Shown piece after piece: positions 53,655 to 62,950 of a stretch of DNA of 64,000 bases. Numbering within the stretch: position 1 is the first letter of the stretch; every line of letters begins with the position of its first letter. The stretch comes from Rhodobacteraceae bacterium HIMB11 (GTDB taxonomy: Bacteria; Pseudomonadota; Alphaproteobacteria; Rhodobacterales; Rhodobacteraceae), in NCBI GenBank assembly GCA_000472185.1, contig AVDB01000005.1, forward strand, positions 1 through 64,000, written 5' to 3'. Below the pieces are notes generated by a model. That model did no database searches and was not told where the DNA came from. It saw only the letters and a list, made by a program, of their open reading frames with translations. The translations under genes were made by a program, and so were the position numbers.

Positions 53655-55163
53655 ATGTTTCAACGATCAATTACATATACCGCTCTGTTGGCTGGGCTAT
53701 TTGGTGCATCGGCCGCAGTTGCCGATTTAACGGCAGATCGCGTATGGGAACAGACCATTGATTTGATCGAAGAGGCAGGGGGGTCCATTACCGCACTTGC
53801 TACACGGGATGGTGACAACCTGAACATTTCAAATGTGCGGTTTACGTTTGATATTCCTGATACCGACGAAACGGTTATCGTGTCGATGGACGGTTGGTCC
53901 CTGTTGGAAAAGGGTGGCAAAGTTCATGTTGATCAACCCGATTATCAAGAAATCGTTGTAAAAGTTGCGGGCCAAGACGACGTGACCGCGCGCTTGGGCT
54001 ATTCGGTACGCGAAGATATGGGCGTTTATTCCGAGGTCGAGGATACATTGATCCAAACCTGGGACATCGCAAGTGCAGAGGTCAAATTGATCGAATTGAT
54101 CGCACCTGATTATGATCCGGCAGAGGCGACCGTTGAATTTGTTCTGAGCATGAATGACGCCATGTCGAACATGATGTACATGGGCAATGGGCATCAACAA
54201 TCTGTTCAATCCTTGGGTGAAATGGCCTTTGATATGACAATAATCGCACCTGCCGATGATGTTGACCTGACGGCATCTGCCAAGATGCGGGGCCTGATGA
54301 GCGAGGCGTTTCAAAGCGTTAATTTCAATGGCACACCCGATAAAATTCTGGCTGAGTTAAAGGCGGGTGGCGGATTGCGCGCCACATCATCCTTGGACGG
54401 GATGGAATTTAAAATGGATGGCAAGGCCGAGGGCGAAGTGTTTGATGTCAGCTTTGTCGCCGATAAAACCGCGTCCAGTATGAACATTGACAATGGGAAT
54501 GCGTCCGTCAGCGCCGACATCAACGATATTGCCTTTAACGCCTTTGTCCCTGCGGAAATTCCGCTGCCCCTGTCAGGTGGAATTGAAAAAATTGCCTATG
54601 ACATTGATATCCCGCTTGCCGCCGCACCAGAGGTGCAACAGGTGCATTTTGGTATGGAATATTTGGGTCTGGGGATTTCGGACACGATCTGGGCGATGTT
54701 TGATCCCACAGGTCAGTTGGATCGCGCACCCATTGATTTGATTGTTGATCTAAGTGCAGGTGTGCGTTTGGACCGCGATTTGATTGATCCCAATATCGAA
54801 GATTTGATGGAACAGGATCCGACACAGTTTGGATCCATCGAAAGCTTTGGTTTGAATGAGCTGTTGGTGTCTGCGCTGGGCGCTGTGGCTAATGGATCGG
54901 GTGATTTCACCTTTGATATGAACGATTTGCAGACATTTGACGGTATGCCCCGCCCCGAGGGCGAAGCAAGCATTGTGGTGAGCGGATTGAATTCCGTCTT
55001 TGATCAATTGATCGAGGCAGGATTGTTGCAACCCGATCAATTGATGCCGATCCGCATGGGATTGGGCATGGGGTTTGTGGCCACTGGTGAAGACGAATTG
55101 ACATCCGAGGTTGAGGTGCGTTCAAACGGCGGCGTTTACGTCAACGGTCAACGCATGCGCTAG
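53655..55163 (+). CDS. DUF2125 exported protein
   Basis: A 502-residue periplasmic protein of the DUF2125 family, typical of Rhodobacterales. Signal peptide MFQRSITYTALLAGLFGASAAVA (residues 1-23), then long beta-rich repeats (e.g. DVDLTASAKMRGLM, FDVSFVADKTASSMNIDNG) resembling AsmA/lipid-trafficking or outer-membrane biogenesis proteins. AAGGA before the ATG at 53655. Function unknown. Confidence 0.85.
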   Translation: MFQRSITYTALLAGLFGASAAVADLTADRVWEQTIDLIEEAGGSITALATRDGDNLNISNVRFTFDIPDTDETVIVSMDGWSLLEKGGKVHVDQPDYQEIVVKVAGQDDVTARLGYSVREDMGVYSEVEDTLIQTWDIASAEVKLIELIAPDYDPAEATVEFVLSMNDAMSNMMYMGNGHQQSVQSLGEMAFDMTIIAPADDVDLTASAKMRGLMSEAFQSVNFNGTPDKILAELKAGGGLRATSSLDGMEFKMDGKAEGEVFDVSFVADKTASSMNIDNGNASVSADINDIAFNAFVPAEIPLPLSGGIEKIAYDIDIPLAAAPEVQQVHFGMEYLGLGISDTIWAMFDPTGQLDRAPIDLIVDLSAGVRLDRDLIDPNIEDLMEQDPTQFGSIESFGLNELLVSALGAVANGSGDFTFDMNDLQTFDGMPRPEGEASIVVSGLNSVFDQLIEAGLLQPDQLMPIRMGLGMGFVATGEDELTSEVEVRSNGGVYVNGQRMR

Positions 55164-55167
55164 GGCG

Positions 55168-55917
55168 TCAATCACGCAGCGCGGGCAGGCCCACGCCTGT
55201 CGCCTCAAAACCGCCATCAACCGCCACAACCTGTCCTGTGACATAGGACGCCTTGGGCGAGCAGAGGAAATAAATCACCTCTGCCAACTCCAGTTCGCTG
55301 CCATAGCGGTTAAGCGGTACAGCATCATGATAGGCCTGAATGATTTCTGGCGTATGAACGGCAATCGACAGTTTGGTTTTCACAGGGCCCGGGGCGACAC
55401 AGTTCACGCGTATTCCGTATTCGCCCAATTCACAGGCCTGCTGCTTGGTCAAATGCGCAACGGCGGCCTTGGATGTGCCATAGGCCACCCGCAAGGTCGA
55501 TGCGCGCAGGCCCGAGATTGAAGCGATGTTCAAAATTGCCCCTTGGGTTTCCTTTAGCATCGGGGTTAGGGCCTGTGTCATGTAAAAGACGCCGTCCAAA
55601 TTCGTTTCCATCACACGGCGCCATTTGGATTGATCATGCTCCTCAATCGGACCAAAATCCGCAACCCCTGCATTGTTCACCAAGGCGTCCAATCGCCCGT
55701 GTTCGGACAAAATACGCGCGGCGATTTCACCGCCTGCCTGTGGGTTTGACACATCGTACAGATACGCGCTGGTGTTTTCCAACGCCTGATGGGTTTCCAT
55801 CAAGGCCTCATCATCCCGATCAAGCAGAATTGCGTGATATCCGTTTTCCAAAAATAACTCGGTGGTTGCCTTGCCGATGCCGCGGGCGGCTCCCGTGATA
55901 AGTGCAACTTTTTCCAT
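55168..55917 (-). CDS. Short-chain dehydrogenase/reductase
   Basis: A 249-residue SDR: ITGAARGIGKAT (residues 7-18), NNAGVADFGP, active-site Ser (NIASISGLRA) and YGTSKAAVAHL, and the C-terminal GQVVAVDGGFEATG. AGGA eight bases before the ATG at 55917. Convergent with the DUF2125 gene; substrate unknown. Confidence 0.9.
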   Translation of the reverse strand: MEKVALITGAARGIGKATTELFLENGYHAILLDRDDEALMETHQALENTSAYLYDVSNPQAGGEIAARILSEHGRLDALVNNAGVADFGPIEEHDQSKWRRVMETNLDGVFYMTQALTPMLKETQGAILNIASISGLRASTLRVAYGTSKAAVAHLTKQQACELGEYGIRVNCVAPGPVKTKLSIAVHTPEIIQAYHDAVPLNRYGSELELAEVIYFLCSPKASYVTGQVVAVDGGFEATGVGLPALRD

Positions 55918-56100
55918 ATCCGTCCTCATGCGTTTTCTCCACATTTCGCGAATTTTCCCAGAATGAAAAGTACAAAAACGCAGCGGTGTTTTTGACGCAT
56001 GATCACCAAAGGGGGTCCGATCATGCGAAAAACCCACGCGCGACTGCTTGCTTTCGCAGGGGTGAAACATTACCTCTTGGCCAGTGATAATGAGGATGCC

Positions 56101-57456
56101 ATGACCCGAACCCCAAATTCCCTGTCTGATTTGACCCAACATATGCTGGACGCTGCCAAGGCGGCCGGCGCAGATCAGGCGGATGCCGTCGCGGCCCAAG
56201 GCACCTCTGTTTCAATTGATGTGCGAAATGGCGCGTTAGAACATGCCGAACGTTCAGAAGGGGTTGATATTGGATTGCGTGTCTTTATCGGACAGCGCAG
56301 CGCCATTGTTTCGGGGTCAGACGTGCGTCCCGACACAATCGCAACTATGGCAGAACGTGCCGTTGCAATGGCCAAAGAGGCACCGGAAGATCCCTATACA
56401 GGGTTGGCAGACGCATCAGAGTTATTCCAAGCGCATGATACGTTAAATTTGGAAATGGCCGATGACACGCCAGAACCCACAGCCGCCGAATTGGAAGAGG
56501 ATGCACGCCGCGCCGAGGCAGCTGCAATGGCTGTTGCAGGCGTCACACAAATAGATGCCGCTGCCGCGGGATATTCCGCATCGGATGTTTTCATGGCGAC
56601 AAGTAATGGGTTTGCAGGGGGCGTTGCCTACACAGGGCGATCCACCTCTGCGGTTGCAATTGCAGGCGAAGGCACGGGGATGGAGCGGGATTATGACGCG
56701 GATACCCGCATTTTTCAGGCCGACTTGCGCAGCCCAGAAGAAATTGGCGCACAGGCCGGTGCGCGTGCGGTGGAACGCCTGAACCCGCAAAAACCAAAGA
56801 CGGGCAGCTACCCAATCATTTTTGATGAACGCATTTCATCCTCGTTAATCGGACATCTATTGGCCGCAACCAATGGCGCGATGATTGCGCGTGGATCAAG
56901 TTGGGCCAAGGATTTGTTGGGTGAACAGGTTTTGCCCAACGGGTTGTCATTGATCGAAGACCCCCACCGCCCGCGCGTCAACGGATCACGCGCCTTTGAT
57001 GGGGAAGGTTTGGCAACATCAAAACGTGTGATCGTGGATAATGGCGTTTTGACAGGCTGGACATTGGATTTGGCAAGCGCGCGAAAACTGGGGCTGCAAA
57101 GCACAGGGAACGCCACGCGTGGTGTGTCCTCGGCACCCTCTCCGTCCTCTTGGAATGTATCGCTGACCAGAGGTCAGAAAACCAAAGAAGACCTGATGCG
57201 TGATATGGGGCGCGGTCTATTGATCACTTCGATGATTGGATCGACGATCAACCCGAATACGGGGGATTACTCGCGTGGCGCATCGGGGTTTTGGATTGAA
57301 AATGGTGAAATCGCCTATGCCGTTAGCGAACTGACTGTCGCGGGGAATTTGCGTGATATGTTGAAACGCATCGTACCCGCAAATGATGCACGGACGTATT
57401 TGTCGCGTGTTGTTCCATCGCTGTTGATTGAGGGCATGACGCTTGCCGGTAGCTGA
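56101..57456 (+). CDS. pmbA: TldD/PmbA-family metalloprotease-like protein
   Basis: A 451-residue PmbA (TldE) protein: DVRNGALEHAERSEGVDIGLRVF, cited in parts near residues 40-62, YSRGASGFWIENGEIAYAVSE near the end. PmbA partners TldD to degrade unfolded peptides and to process microcin-like precursors; the catalytic HExxxH lies in TldD, which is not in this window. GAGG before the ATG at 56101; a longer frame exists upstream. Overlaps the next gene by 14 bp. Confidence 0.9.
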   Translation: MTRTPNSLSDLTQHMLDAAKAAGADQADAVAAQGTSVSIDVRNGALEHAERSEGVDIGLRVFIGQRSAIVSGSDVRPDTIATMAERAVAMAKEAPEDPYTGLADASELFQAHDTLNLEMADDTPEPTAAELEEDARRAEAAAMAVAGVTQIDAAAAGYSASDVFMATSNGFAGGVAYTGRSTSAVAIAGEGTGMERDYDADTRIFQADLRSPEEIGAQAGARAVERLNPQKPKTGSYPIIFDERISSSLIGHLLAATNGAMIARGSSWAKDLLGEQVLPNGLSLIEDPHRPRVNGSRAFDGEGLATSKRVIVDNGVLTGWTLDLASARKLGLQSTGNATRGVSSAPSPSSWNVSLTRGQKTKEDLMRDMGRGLLITSMIGSTINPNTGDYSRGASGFWIENGEIAYAVSELTVAGNLRDMLKRIVPANDARTYLSRVVPSLLIEGMTLAGS

Positions 57457-58225
57457 TCTCATCCTACTGGAGCAGGCGGCACGCAAGGCAGGCGAATTGG
57501 CCCTGACCTATTGGGGTGGATCGTTTCAGCATTGGGATAAACCCGAGGATGCAGGCCCCGTGACCGAGGCCGATTTGGCCGTAAACGACCTGTTGCACGA
57601 TATGCTGATGGGCGCGCGACCAACCTATGGGTGGTTATCAGAAGAGACCCAAGATGATGCCACGCGTTTAACCAAAGAAAGATGTTTTATCATTGATCCC
57701 ATCGACGGAACACGCAGTTTCATGGAGGGTGAAAAAACGTGGTCGCATTCCATCGCCGTTGTCGAAAACGGACAGGTGATTGCAGGTGTTGTGTATCTGC
57801 CTGCAACAAATGTTATGTATCGTGCGGCACGCGGCGCTGGGGCATTTGTTGGGGATACCCGGATGCAGGTGCAGGGCGTAGATCGTGTTGAAAACGCACG
57901 TATTTTGGCAAATCGCGCTGTTATGGCCTCTGGTCATTGGCTGAGTGGGTCGGCGCCTGACTTTGATCGGCATCACCGTCCATCCCTTGCTTATCGCATG
58001 GCTGCGGTGGCAGAGGGCAAATTCGATGGGATGATCACCCTACGCCCCACATGGGAATGGGATGTGGCGGCAGGTGTGCTTATGGTGGAGGAAGCGGGTG
58101 GCGTTGTCTGTGATCGCACGGGAAACGTAGTAGAGTTCAACAACCCGACACCCCAATCCAAAGGATTGATCGCCACAGCAAAAACGCTGCGCGATCAATT
58201 CCTTGAAAAGCTGAATCGTCGTTAG
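57443..58225 (+). CDS. Inositol monophosphatase-family (CysQ-like) phosphatase
   Basis: A 260-residue Mg-dependent phosphatase: EETQDD and DPIDGTRSFMEG (residues about 66-71 and 85-96) and WEWDVAAG near residue 210 give the family metal site. Rhodobacterales members act on 3'-phosphoadenosine 5'-phosphate, as CysQ, or on inositol phosphate. Translation starts at a TTG inside the pmbA end. Convergent with chrR by 4 bp. Confidence 0.87.
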   Translation: MPVADLILLEQAARKAGELALTYWGGSFQHWDKPEDAGPVTEADLAVNDLLHDMLMGARPTYGWLSEETQDDATRLTKERCFIIDPIDGTRSFMEGEKTWSHSIAVVENGQVIAGVVYLPATNVMYRAARGAGAFVGDTRMQVQGVDRVENARILANRAVMASGHWLSGSAPDFDRHHRPSLAYRMAAVAEGKFDGMITLRPTWEWDVAAGVLMVEEAGGVVCDRTGNVVEFNNPTPQSKGLIATAKTLRDQFLEKLNRR

Positions 58226-58863
58226 ATTTTAAAGAACGGCTGCAAAGCGCGGTAGAAGACGCTGGTAAAGCGGATCGGCGCTTCTGTCACTGCCAAGCAA
58301 ACACAATCTTCGCCCATGTCCGCGATGGGGGTATGTTCAACCGAGTCATCTGTGATTTCAATGTCACCCGCACGGTAATGACCTGTCTCATCCTTGAACG
58401 CGCCACGTAGGACAAGCGTCAGTTCCATACCTGAATGTCCGTGATCAGGTGCGGATTGTCCCGCAGGGATGTACAGCAATCGTGCCGTTGCATCGCCCCC
58501 GGCTAGAATGATTTTTTGTTTAATGCCACCACCAAGGGCGCGCCATTCCACATCATCCAGAGACCCACCAATATATCCCGCCAAGACAGAGGGGATATCA
58601 TTTGCTGGTTTTGGTCGCTGGATTGACTGTTTTCCAACCATCGCCATGGTTTTGGCAAATGCATCGTCGTTCATGGTGACGGGAGATTGATCCTCCATCA
58701 CTTGTCCGCCGACTGCGTCAAAGCTTTCGAGTGTTGCGCGGCATTCATCGCACATACTGATGTGCGTCGCGATCGCGAGTGAAAAGGCCTCGGGCAGGGT
58801 GCCCGCCGAATAGGCCATCAAAAGTGCGTCATCAATATGATGTGTAATCGGTTGCGGTGTCAT
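58222..58863 (-). CDS. chrR: ChrR-type zinc anti-sigma factor
   Basis: A 213-residue anti-sigma factor. N-terminal ASD zinc motif HISMCDEC (His, Cys, Cys, about residues 33-40) binds the sigma factor; C-terminal cupin-like domain carries PDHGHSGMELTLVLRG with His/Glu metal ligands, needed in Rhodobacter for the response to singlet oxygen. It lies 2 bp after rpoE and ends in a 4-bp overlap with the phosphatase gene. Confidence 0.93.
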   Translation of the reverse strand: MTPQPITHHIDDALLMAYSAGTLPEAFSLAIATHISMCDECRATLESFDAVGGQVMEDQSPVTMNDDAFAKTMAMVGKQSIQRPKPANDIPSVLAGYIGGSLDDVEWRALGGGIKQKIILAGGDATARLLYIPAGQSAPDHGHSGMELTLVLRGAFKDETGHYRAGDIEITDDSVEHTPIADMGEDCVCLAVTEAPIRFTSVFYRALQPFFKI

Positions 58864-58865
58864 TA

Positions 58866-59510
58866 TCAGCTCATTGCGTGTCTCAGCTTCTCCAACGCCA
58901 ATCTAATGCGCGATTTGATTGTGCCAAGGGGAAGCCCGGTTTCATCTGCAAGTTCTCGGTGGCTTAGGTCGCCAAAATAGGCGCGCTCGATCAACTTGCG
59001 CTGCTTTTCTGGGAGTTCGGCAAGTGCGCGACCCAGTCTGTCTGTTTCCTGTTGTAGTGCGATCACATCTGTCTGATCAGGTTCGTGATCTGGTCCCCAA
59101 GGGAGTTCGTCCGGCTCTGGGCGGGACGCTTTCCGAAGGGCGTCAATTTTCTTATTTCGTGCAATCGTAAAGATCCAGGTGGCCGCACTGGCACGGGTTG
59201 GATCAAAGAGATGTGCTTTGTTCCAAACGGTTACCATGACTTCTTGTGCGCATTCTTCGGCCAAATTTGTGTCTGCTCCCGACTTAAGAAGGAAGGACTT
59301 TATACGAGGTGCAAAATGTCCGAATAGGGCTTCAAACGCTGCGACATCGTGTGTTGATTTTATCGCCTCAAGGTATGAACCCCATTGATCGGCGGTCTTT
59401 ATAGTCACTGGATCAGCTTTGTCTTTTAGGTCTTCTGATACGACTCTATCATCCATCGCCGAATTTAGCGAGGAATCCTTTTCCAAAGTCTGTATCCCAA
59501 TCATGCCCAT
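58866..59510 (-). CDS. rpoE: Group IV sigma factor RpoE (singlet-oxygen response)
   Basis: An ECF sigma factor partnering ChrR. Region 2 includes FAPRIKSFLLKSGADTNLAEE and FTIARNKKIDALRK; region 4 ends LSHRELADETGLPLGTIKSRI. The frame of 214 codons from ATG 59510 is longer at the N terminus than the Rhodobacter protein (about 168). The promoter -10 is only 5 bp from that ATG, so translation is either leaderless or starts at the ATG at 59456 (MDDRVVSED), giving 196 residues. Downstream genes of the regulon, such as photolyase, are not here. Confidence 0.92.
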   Translation of the reverse strand: MGMIGIQTLEKDSSLNSAMDDRVVSEDLKDKADPVTIKTADQWGSYLEAIKSTHDVAAFEALFGHFAPRIKSFLLKSGADTNLAEECAQEVMVTVWNKAHLFDPTRASAATWIFTIARNKKIDALRKASRPEPDELPWGPDHEPDQTDVIALQQETDRLGRALAELPEKQRKLIERAYFGDLSHRELADETGLPLGTIKSRIRLALEKLRHAMS

Positions 59511-59514
59511 AGAC

Positions 59515-59544
59515 TGTATACGGCGCGTGATTGGTTCTGGATCA
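59515..59544 (-). promoter_or_regulatory. RpoE autoregulatory promoter
   Basis: On the minus strand TGATCC (59544-59539), an 18-bp spacer and TATACA (59520-59515) match the Rhodobacter RpoE-dependent promoter form (TGATCC at -35). It lies immediately before rpoE, as in the known autoregulated rpoE-chrR operon. Confidence 0.7.
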
Positions 59545-59554
59545 ATGCGTTATC

Positions 59555-60656
59555 TTATTTTTTGATCGTCAGTTGCATGTGGTCCATCAACTGTTTCAAA
59601 TCATCCACCTGTCGATCCAACCCGCTGTTCACCGTACGCATGCGATCACTCATATCGCGGGACGCGTTACTTTGTTGATGCACGGCTGTTACGATGTGAT
59701 CAGACGCGGCAAGCACGTGTTGAAAACTTTCGCGTACGGACTCAATTGTGCGCTGTAATCCACCGACGGAACGTTGAATTTCTTCGACTTTCATTGCCAC
59801 ATCGCGGGCGCCGGTTTCGGTGCCTTCGGCCAATTGACGAACTTCGTCGGCAACCACGGTGAACCCTTTGCCCGCCTCACCCGCGCGGGCAGCTTCGATT
59901 GCCGCGTTGACGGCCAGAAGTTTGATTTTGTCTACAATTCCCGTAATGATTAACAGGAATGATCCGATCTCTTCCGACGCGGTTGCAACCGAATGCATTG
60001 GTTCTGCCGCGCTGTCAGCGCGCTCAGACGCGGTCCGCGCGTAGTTCGAGCTTTCGTCCACGTTCTTAGAAATATTGCTGATCGAACTGTCCATCTGATC
60101 AACGGCCGTGGCAACAGATTGCAAGTCATCCGACACAAGCGACATTCGGTGCGAAAATTCGTGCGACTGATCCAGAACATATTGCGAGGCTTCCACACAG
60201 CGCTCTTCTAGTACCTCATAATAGATATCCAAAACGCGCGAAAAGTCGCGGAAAATGACGGGGTGATTTCCTGTATTTTGTCGGCGCAAACAGAATATTT
60301 AGTCAACATTCCAGAGGCCAAGATGCGCTGAACCAAGCGTTCCATCATGAAGCCATAACTGTCCGTGAAAATATTTGGCGCCAGTCCGATTTTCGCGTGG
60401 GAATGTCCGATGCGGTAGGCGCGCTCTTCGTATGACGTGTCAAAACCATTTTGAACGTCAGTTCCCAGTGCGATTTTTGAACCGCCTTTAGTCCTTCGAT
60501 ATTGTGCCTAGAAAACAGTTTTGCGGTTGTTTCATGGGCCAGCGCATGGTCGTAAAGTTCGTCTAAAATATCATCAATAAACGGTGTAATTAGGCTCCAA
60601 GTCTCTGGAACTACTTTAGAAAAAACATGTTTTACCCTTGCACGTGTCTTGGTCAT
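59555..60656 (-). pseudogene. Globin-coupled methyl-accepting chemotaxis protein, frameshifted
   Basis: Three frames join into one globin-coupled sensor without membrane segments. N-terminal frame: sensor globin start to ELTFKM; middle frame: SYEERAYRIGHSHAKIGLAP, where the His in GHSH is the likely proximal heme ligand, to [15 protein letters not shown]; last frame: [19 protein letters not shown], then the MCP signalling hairpin with [20 protein letters not shown]. One added base in the T4 run at 60449-60452 and one in the G4 run at 60260-60263 restore a chain of about 367 residues. HemAT-like aerotaxis role is expected for the intact form. ATG 60656 has GAG upstream. Confidence 0.8.
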
Positions 60657-60729
60657 TTTCTCAATAACGTTCAATTTCCGTGCAAGGTGTGGTTTTCAAT
60701 CCAAATGATCTTGTGGTCTATCCCTTGGG

Positions 60730-61872
60730 CTAGGCTGCGTGATCAACGATTTCCAGATGTTGTGCCAGTGCTGCGATTTCCGACAACCATGCATCCACCA
60801 AGTGCGGATTGTCTGGGGCGGCGGTAACCCCCGTCGGGATTTGGTTGGCCAAAACGGCTTTGATCCCGAAACTGACGGGTTTGGATACCAGTCGCGCCAT
60901 TGCGGTCGATGCCTCAGTTCCCCATGCATCCATCGCATAGGTTTGATGCCAAACGGTTTTGCCATCGCGTTCCGCCTGCAGCGAAACACATAAAACAACG
61001 CGATCAGGGTCATTTTCACCATAGGCGTTTTCGGCCCAAAACTGATCTGACATTTCCTTTAATCGTGCGTCCCCTGTATCACCCGACAAGGTTTCAATTT
61101 CGGAAAATACGTCGGCCCACGCGTCTGCCCACCCATTCAGGCGCAAGGTTCCGCGAACAAATTCGCGTACCTTCCATTCTGGATCAAAATGATATTGCGC
61201 CATAAACGGCAGACTGTCGCGGTTAGGATAAACCTCGAATGTTTCGGGCGTTGGCAAAGGGGCCTCATACGAACTGATTGCGTCCCACGGGCGATCCACG
61301 CTAAATTCCGCACCATTTTGGATGGATTTTGACGGAGAGCGCAGCGCCTTTAGCACGCCCAATGGGGACCAGCTAAATTTGTATCGAAATGGATTTGGAA
61401 CCTTTGGGATACCACCGCAGTAGGAAATAAAGCCAAGTTCGTTTGCAGGGTCAAATGCATCCGACGCACGATAAAGTTCAACCAACTTATGCGCCATTAG
61501 GTGATCAATGCCTGGGTCCAACCCAATTTCATTGACCAAACAGACGCCTGCGTCTTTGGCAGCCTTATGCAGATCACGCATTTCTGGCGCGATGTAGGAT
61601 GAGCTGACGAAATGTGCGTGATTTGCAATGGCGCATTTTGCCAGTGGAACGTGGTGATCCCCAGGCAGCATGGAAACAACAACATCGCCTGCGGACAATT
61701 CATCACCCAGAACGGCAATATCATAAGCTGCAATGTTTTCGGTTAGATCGCCAACGGCCTCTTGTGCCTTGGACGCGGTTCGGTTCCAAACTTTTACATC
61801 CAAACCGTCTTCGATCAGTGCACGTAAACCAGGAATTGCAGACAGGCCTGTGCCACACCAGTGAATTGTCAT
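60730..61872 (-). CDS. Saccharopine dehydrogenase family (LYS9-like) enzyme
   Basis: A 380-residue NAD(P)-dependent oxidoreductase. The nucleotide-binding part starts IHWCGTGLSAIPGLRALI; NEIGLDPGIDHLMAHKL and SYCGGIPKVPNPFRYKFSWSP, cited in two blocks, are typical of the saccharopine reductase (glutamate-forming) group. Together with the gene upstream it could interconvert lysine, saccharopine and aminoadipate semialdehyde. One base separates the two genes. Confidence 0.88.
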   Translation of the reverse strand: MTIHWCGTGLSAIPGLRALIEDGLDVKVWNRTASKAQEAVGDLTENIAAYDIAVLGDELSAGDVVVSMLPGDHHVPLAKCAIANHAHFVSSSYIAPEMRDLHKAAKDAGVCLVNEIGLDPGIDHLMAHKLVELYRASDAFDPANELGFISYCGGIPKVPNPFRYKFSWSPLGVLKALRSPSKSIQNGAEFSVDRPWDAISSYEAPLPTPETFEVYPNRDSLPFMAQYHFDPEWKVREFVRGTLRLNGWADAWADVFSEIETLSGDTGDARLKEMSDQFWAENAYGENDPDRVVLCVSLQAERDGKTVWHQTYAMDAWGTEASTAMARLVSKPVSFGIKAVLANQIPTGVTAAPDNPHLVDAWLSEIAALAQHLEIVDHAA

Positions 61873-61873
61873 T

Positions 61874-62926
61874 TTAAACCTCGCTTACTTGGGTTTGGAA
61901 AATATCATTGGCCCGCGACCACACGGGTGCACCTAGATCATCAACTGTTTCCAAGGTTGGCAAGAGTTGATTTGCAAAATCAATAGAACTCTCAAGAGGA
62001 AGAAGAGATGGCAAATTATCAATTGCCATGACGTCTAGGACTGGATTACCGGCAACACGGATCGCGGGTTTTGCCCATGAGGTTGGCTGATCATAGACAG
62101 GGATTGGATTATAATCACTGTCAGGATCACATGCGATGTCCCCAATAACCGAAAGGTTACGTTTGGCTGTCAGCGCAGATTTTGGAACAAAAACAGGGGT
62201 GCCTGGACGCGCAAAAATGCAATTGAAAAAGAACGTGTGATCCAAAATTTCAGGAAACGGGCCGCCAGTCGCGGTTTCTGCCATATCCCATTTTGTGACA
62301 GGAATGCTGAGGTGTTCACACAGATCAGATGCGCCTGTTCCCACACGCCCCAGTGCGCCAAGCACAATCGCATTCGGTGATGCGGAAACACCCTGCATTG
62401 CGTCATATAGGTCGCGCAACAGGGCATCTTTGTTCGGATATGCGGAAACGGGTCCGCATGTTTGCCCTTGTTGTTGTGCCAGCCATGAGATGACGGATAC
62501 TGCGGCCCCTGCATAGCCCGCCCAATACCCAAAGGCGGCAACGCGACGTCCTGTGGCGTCCGTCAGATATTCAAGATCATAAAGCGTGCCGCCACCCGCC
62601 TGAAAGCGCTGCAATAGCGCCTTGCCAGAATGCTGTCCTTTGAACGCATGACCAAACATGATGTGTCGATGGATCAGGGGTGTGCCATCTTCGGGCAATT
62701 CCTTTAGCCCGAAAATAATGGCGTCGTTCGGGGCATCGGGCCATGTGTTTTCCCCCACGATTTCACATCCAGCATCTGCATAATCTGCGATGGGAATGAT
62801 GCGTGATTGGCTGTCTTCGACCGAAACTTGAATACCTTTTTCGATCAACCTGCGTGCACCGTCTGGTGTTAATCCAACGCGATCTTCGTTTTCACGTTGT
62901 TCTGCGCGGACCCAAAGATGTGTCAT
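61874..62926 (-). CDS. Saccharopine dehydrogenase, lysine-forming (LYS1-like)
   Basis: A 350-residue enzyme. N-terminal alanine-dehydrogenase-like domain with LWVRAEQRENEDRVGLTP (Arg and Lys-type substrate site), FGHAFKGQHSGKALLQRF, and a Rossmann domain around VLGALGRVGTGASDL. It would form or split saccharopine from lysine and 2-oxoglutarate. GGAG before the ATG at 62926. It lies 24 bp after the phosphatase-like gene on the same strand. Confidence 0.88.
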   Translation of the reverse strand: MTHLWVRAEQRENEDRVGLTPDGARRLIEKGIQVSVEDSQSRIIPIADYADAGCEIVGENTWPDAPNDAIIFGLKELPEDGTPLIHRHIMFGHAFKGQHSGKALLQRFQAGGGTLYDLEYLTDATGRRVAAFGYWAGYAGAAVSVISWLAQQQGQTCGPVSAYPNKDALLRDLYDAMQGVSASPNAIVLGALGRVGTGASDLCEHLSIPVTKWDMAETATGGPFPEILDHTFFFNCIFARPGTPVFVPKSALTAKRNLSVIGDIACDPDSDYNPIPVYDQPTSWAKPAIRVAGNPVLDVMAIDNLPSLLPLESSIDFANQLLPTLETVDDLGAPVWSRANDIFQTQVSEV

Positions 62927-62950
62927 GATAGTCTCCAAAACAGTCAGTGA

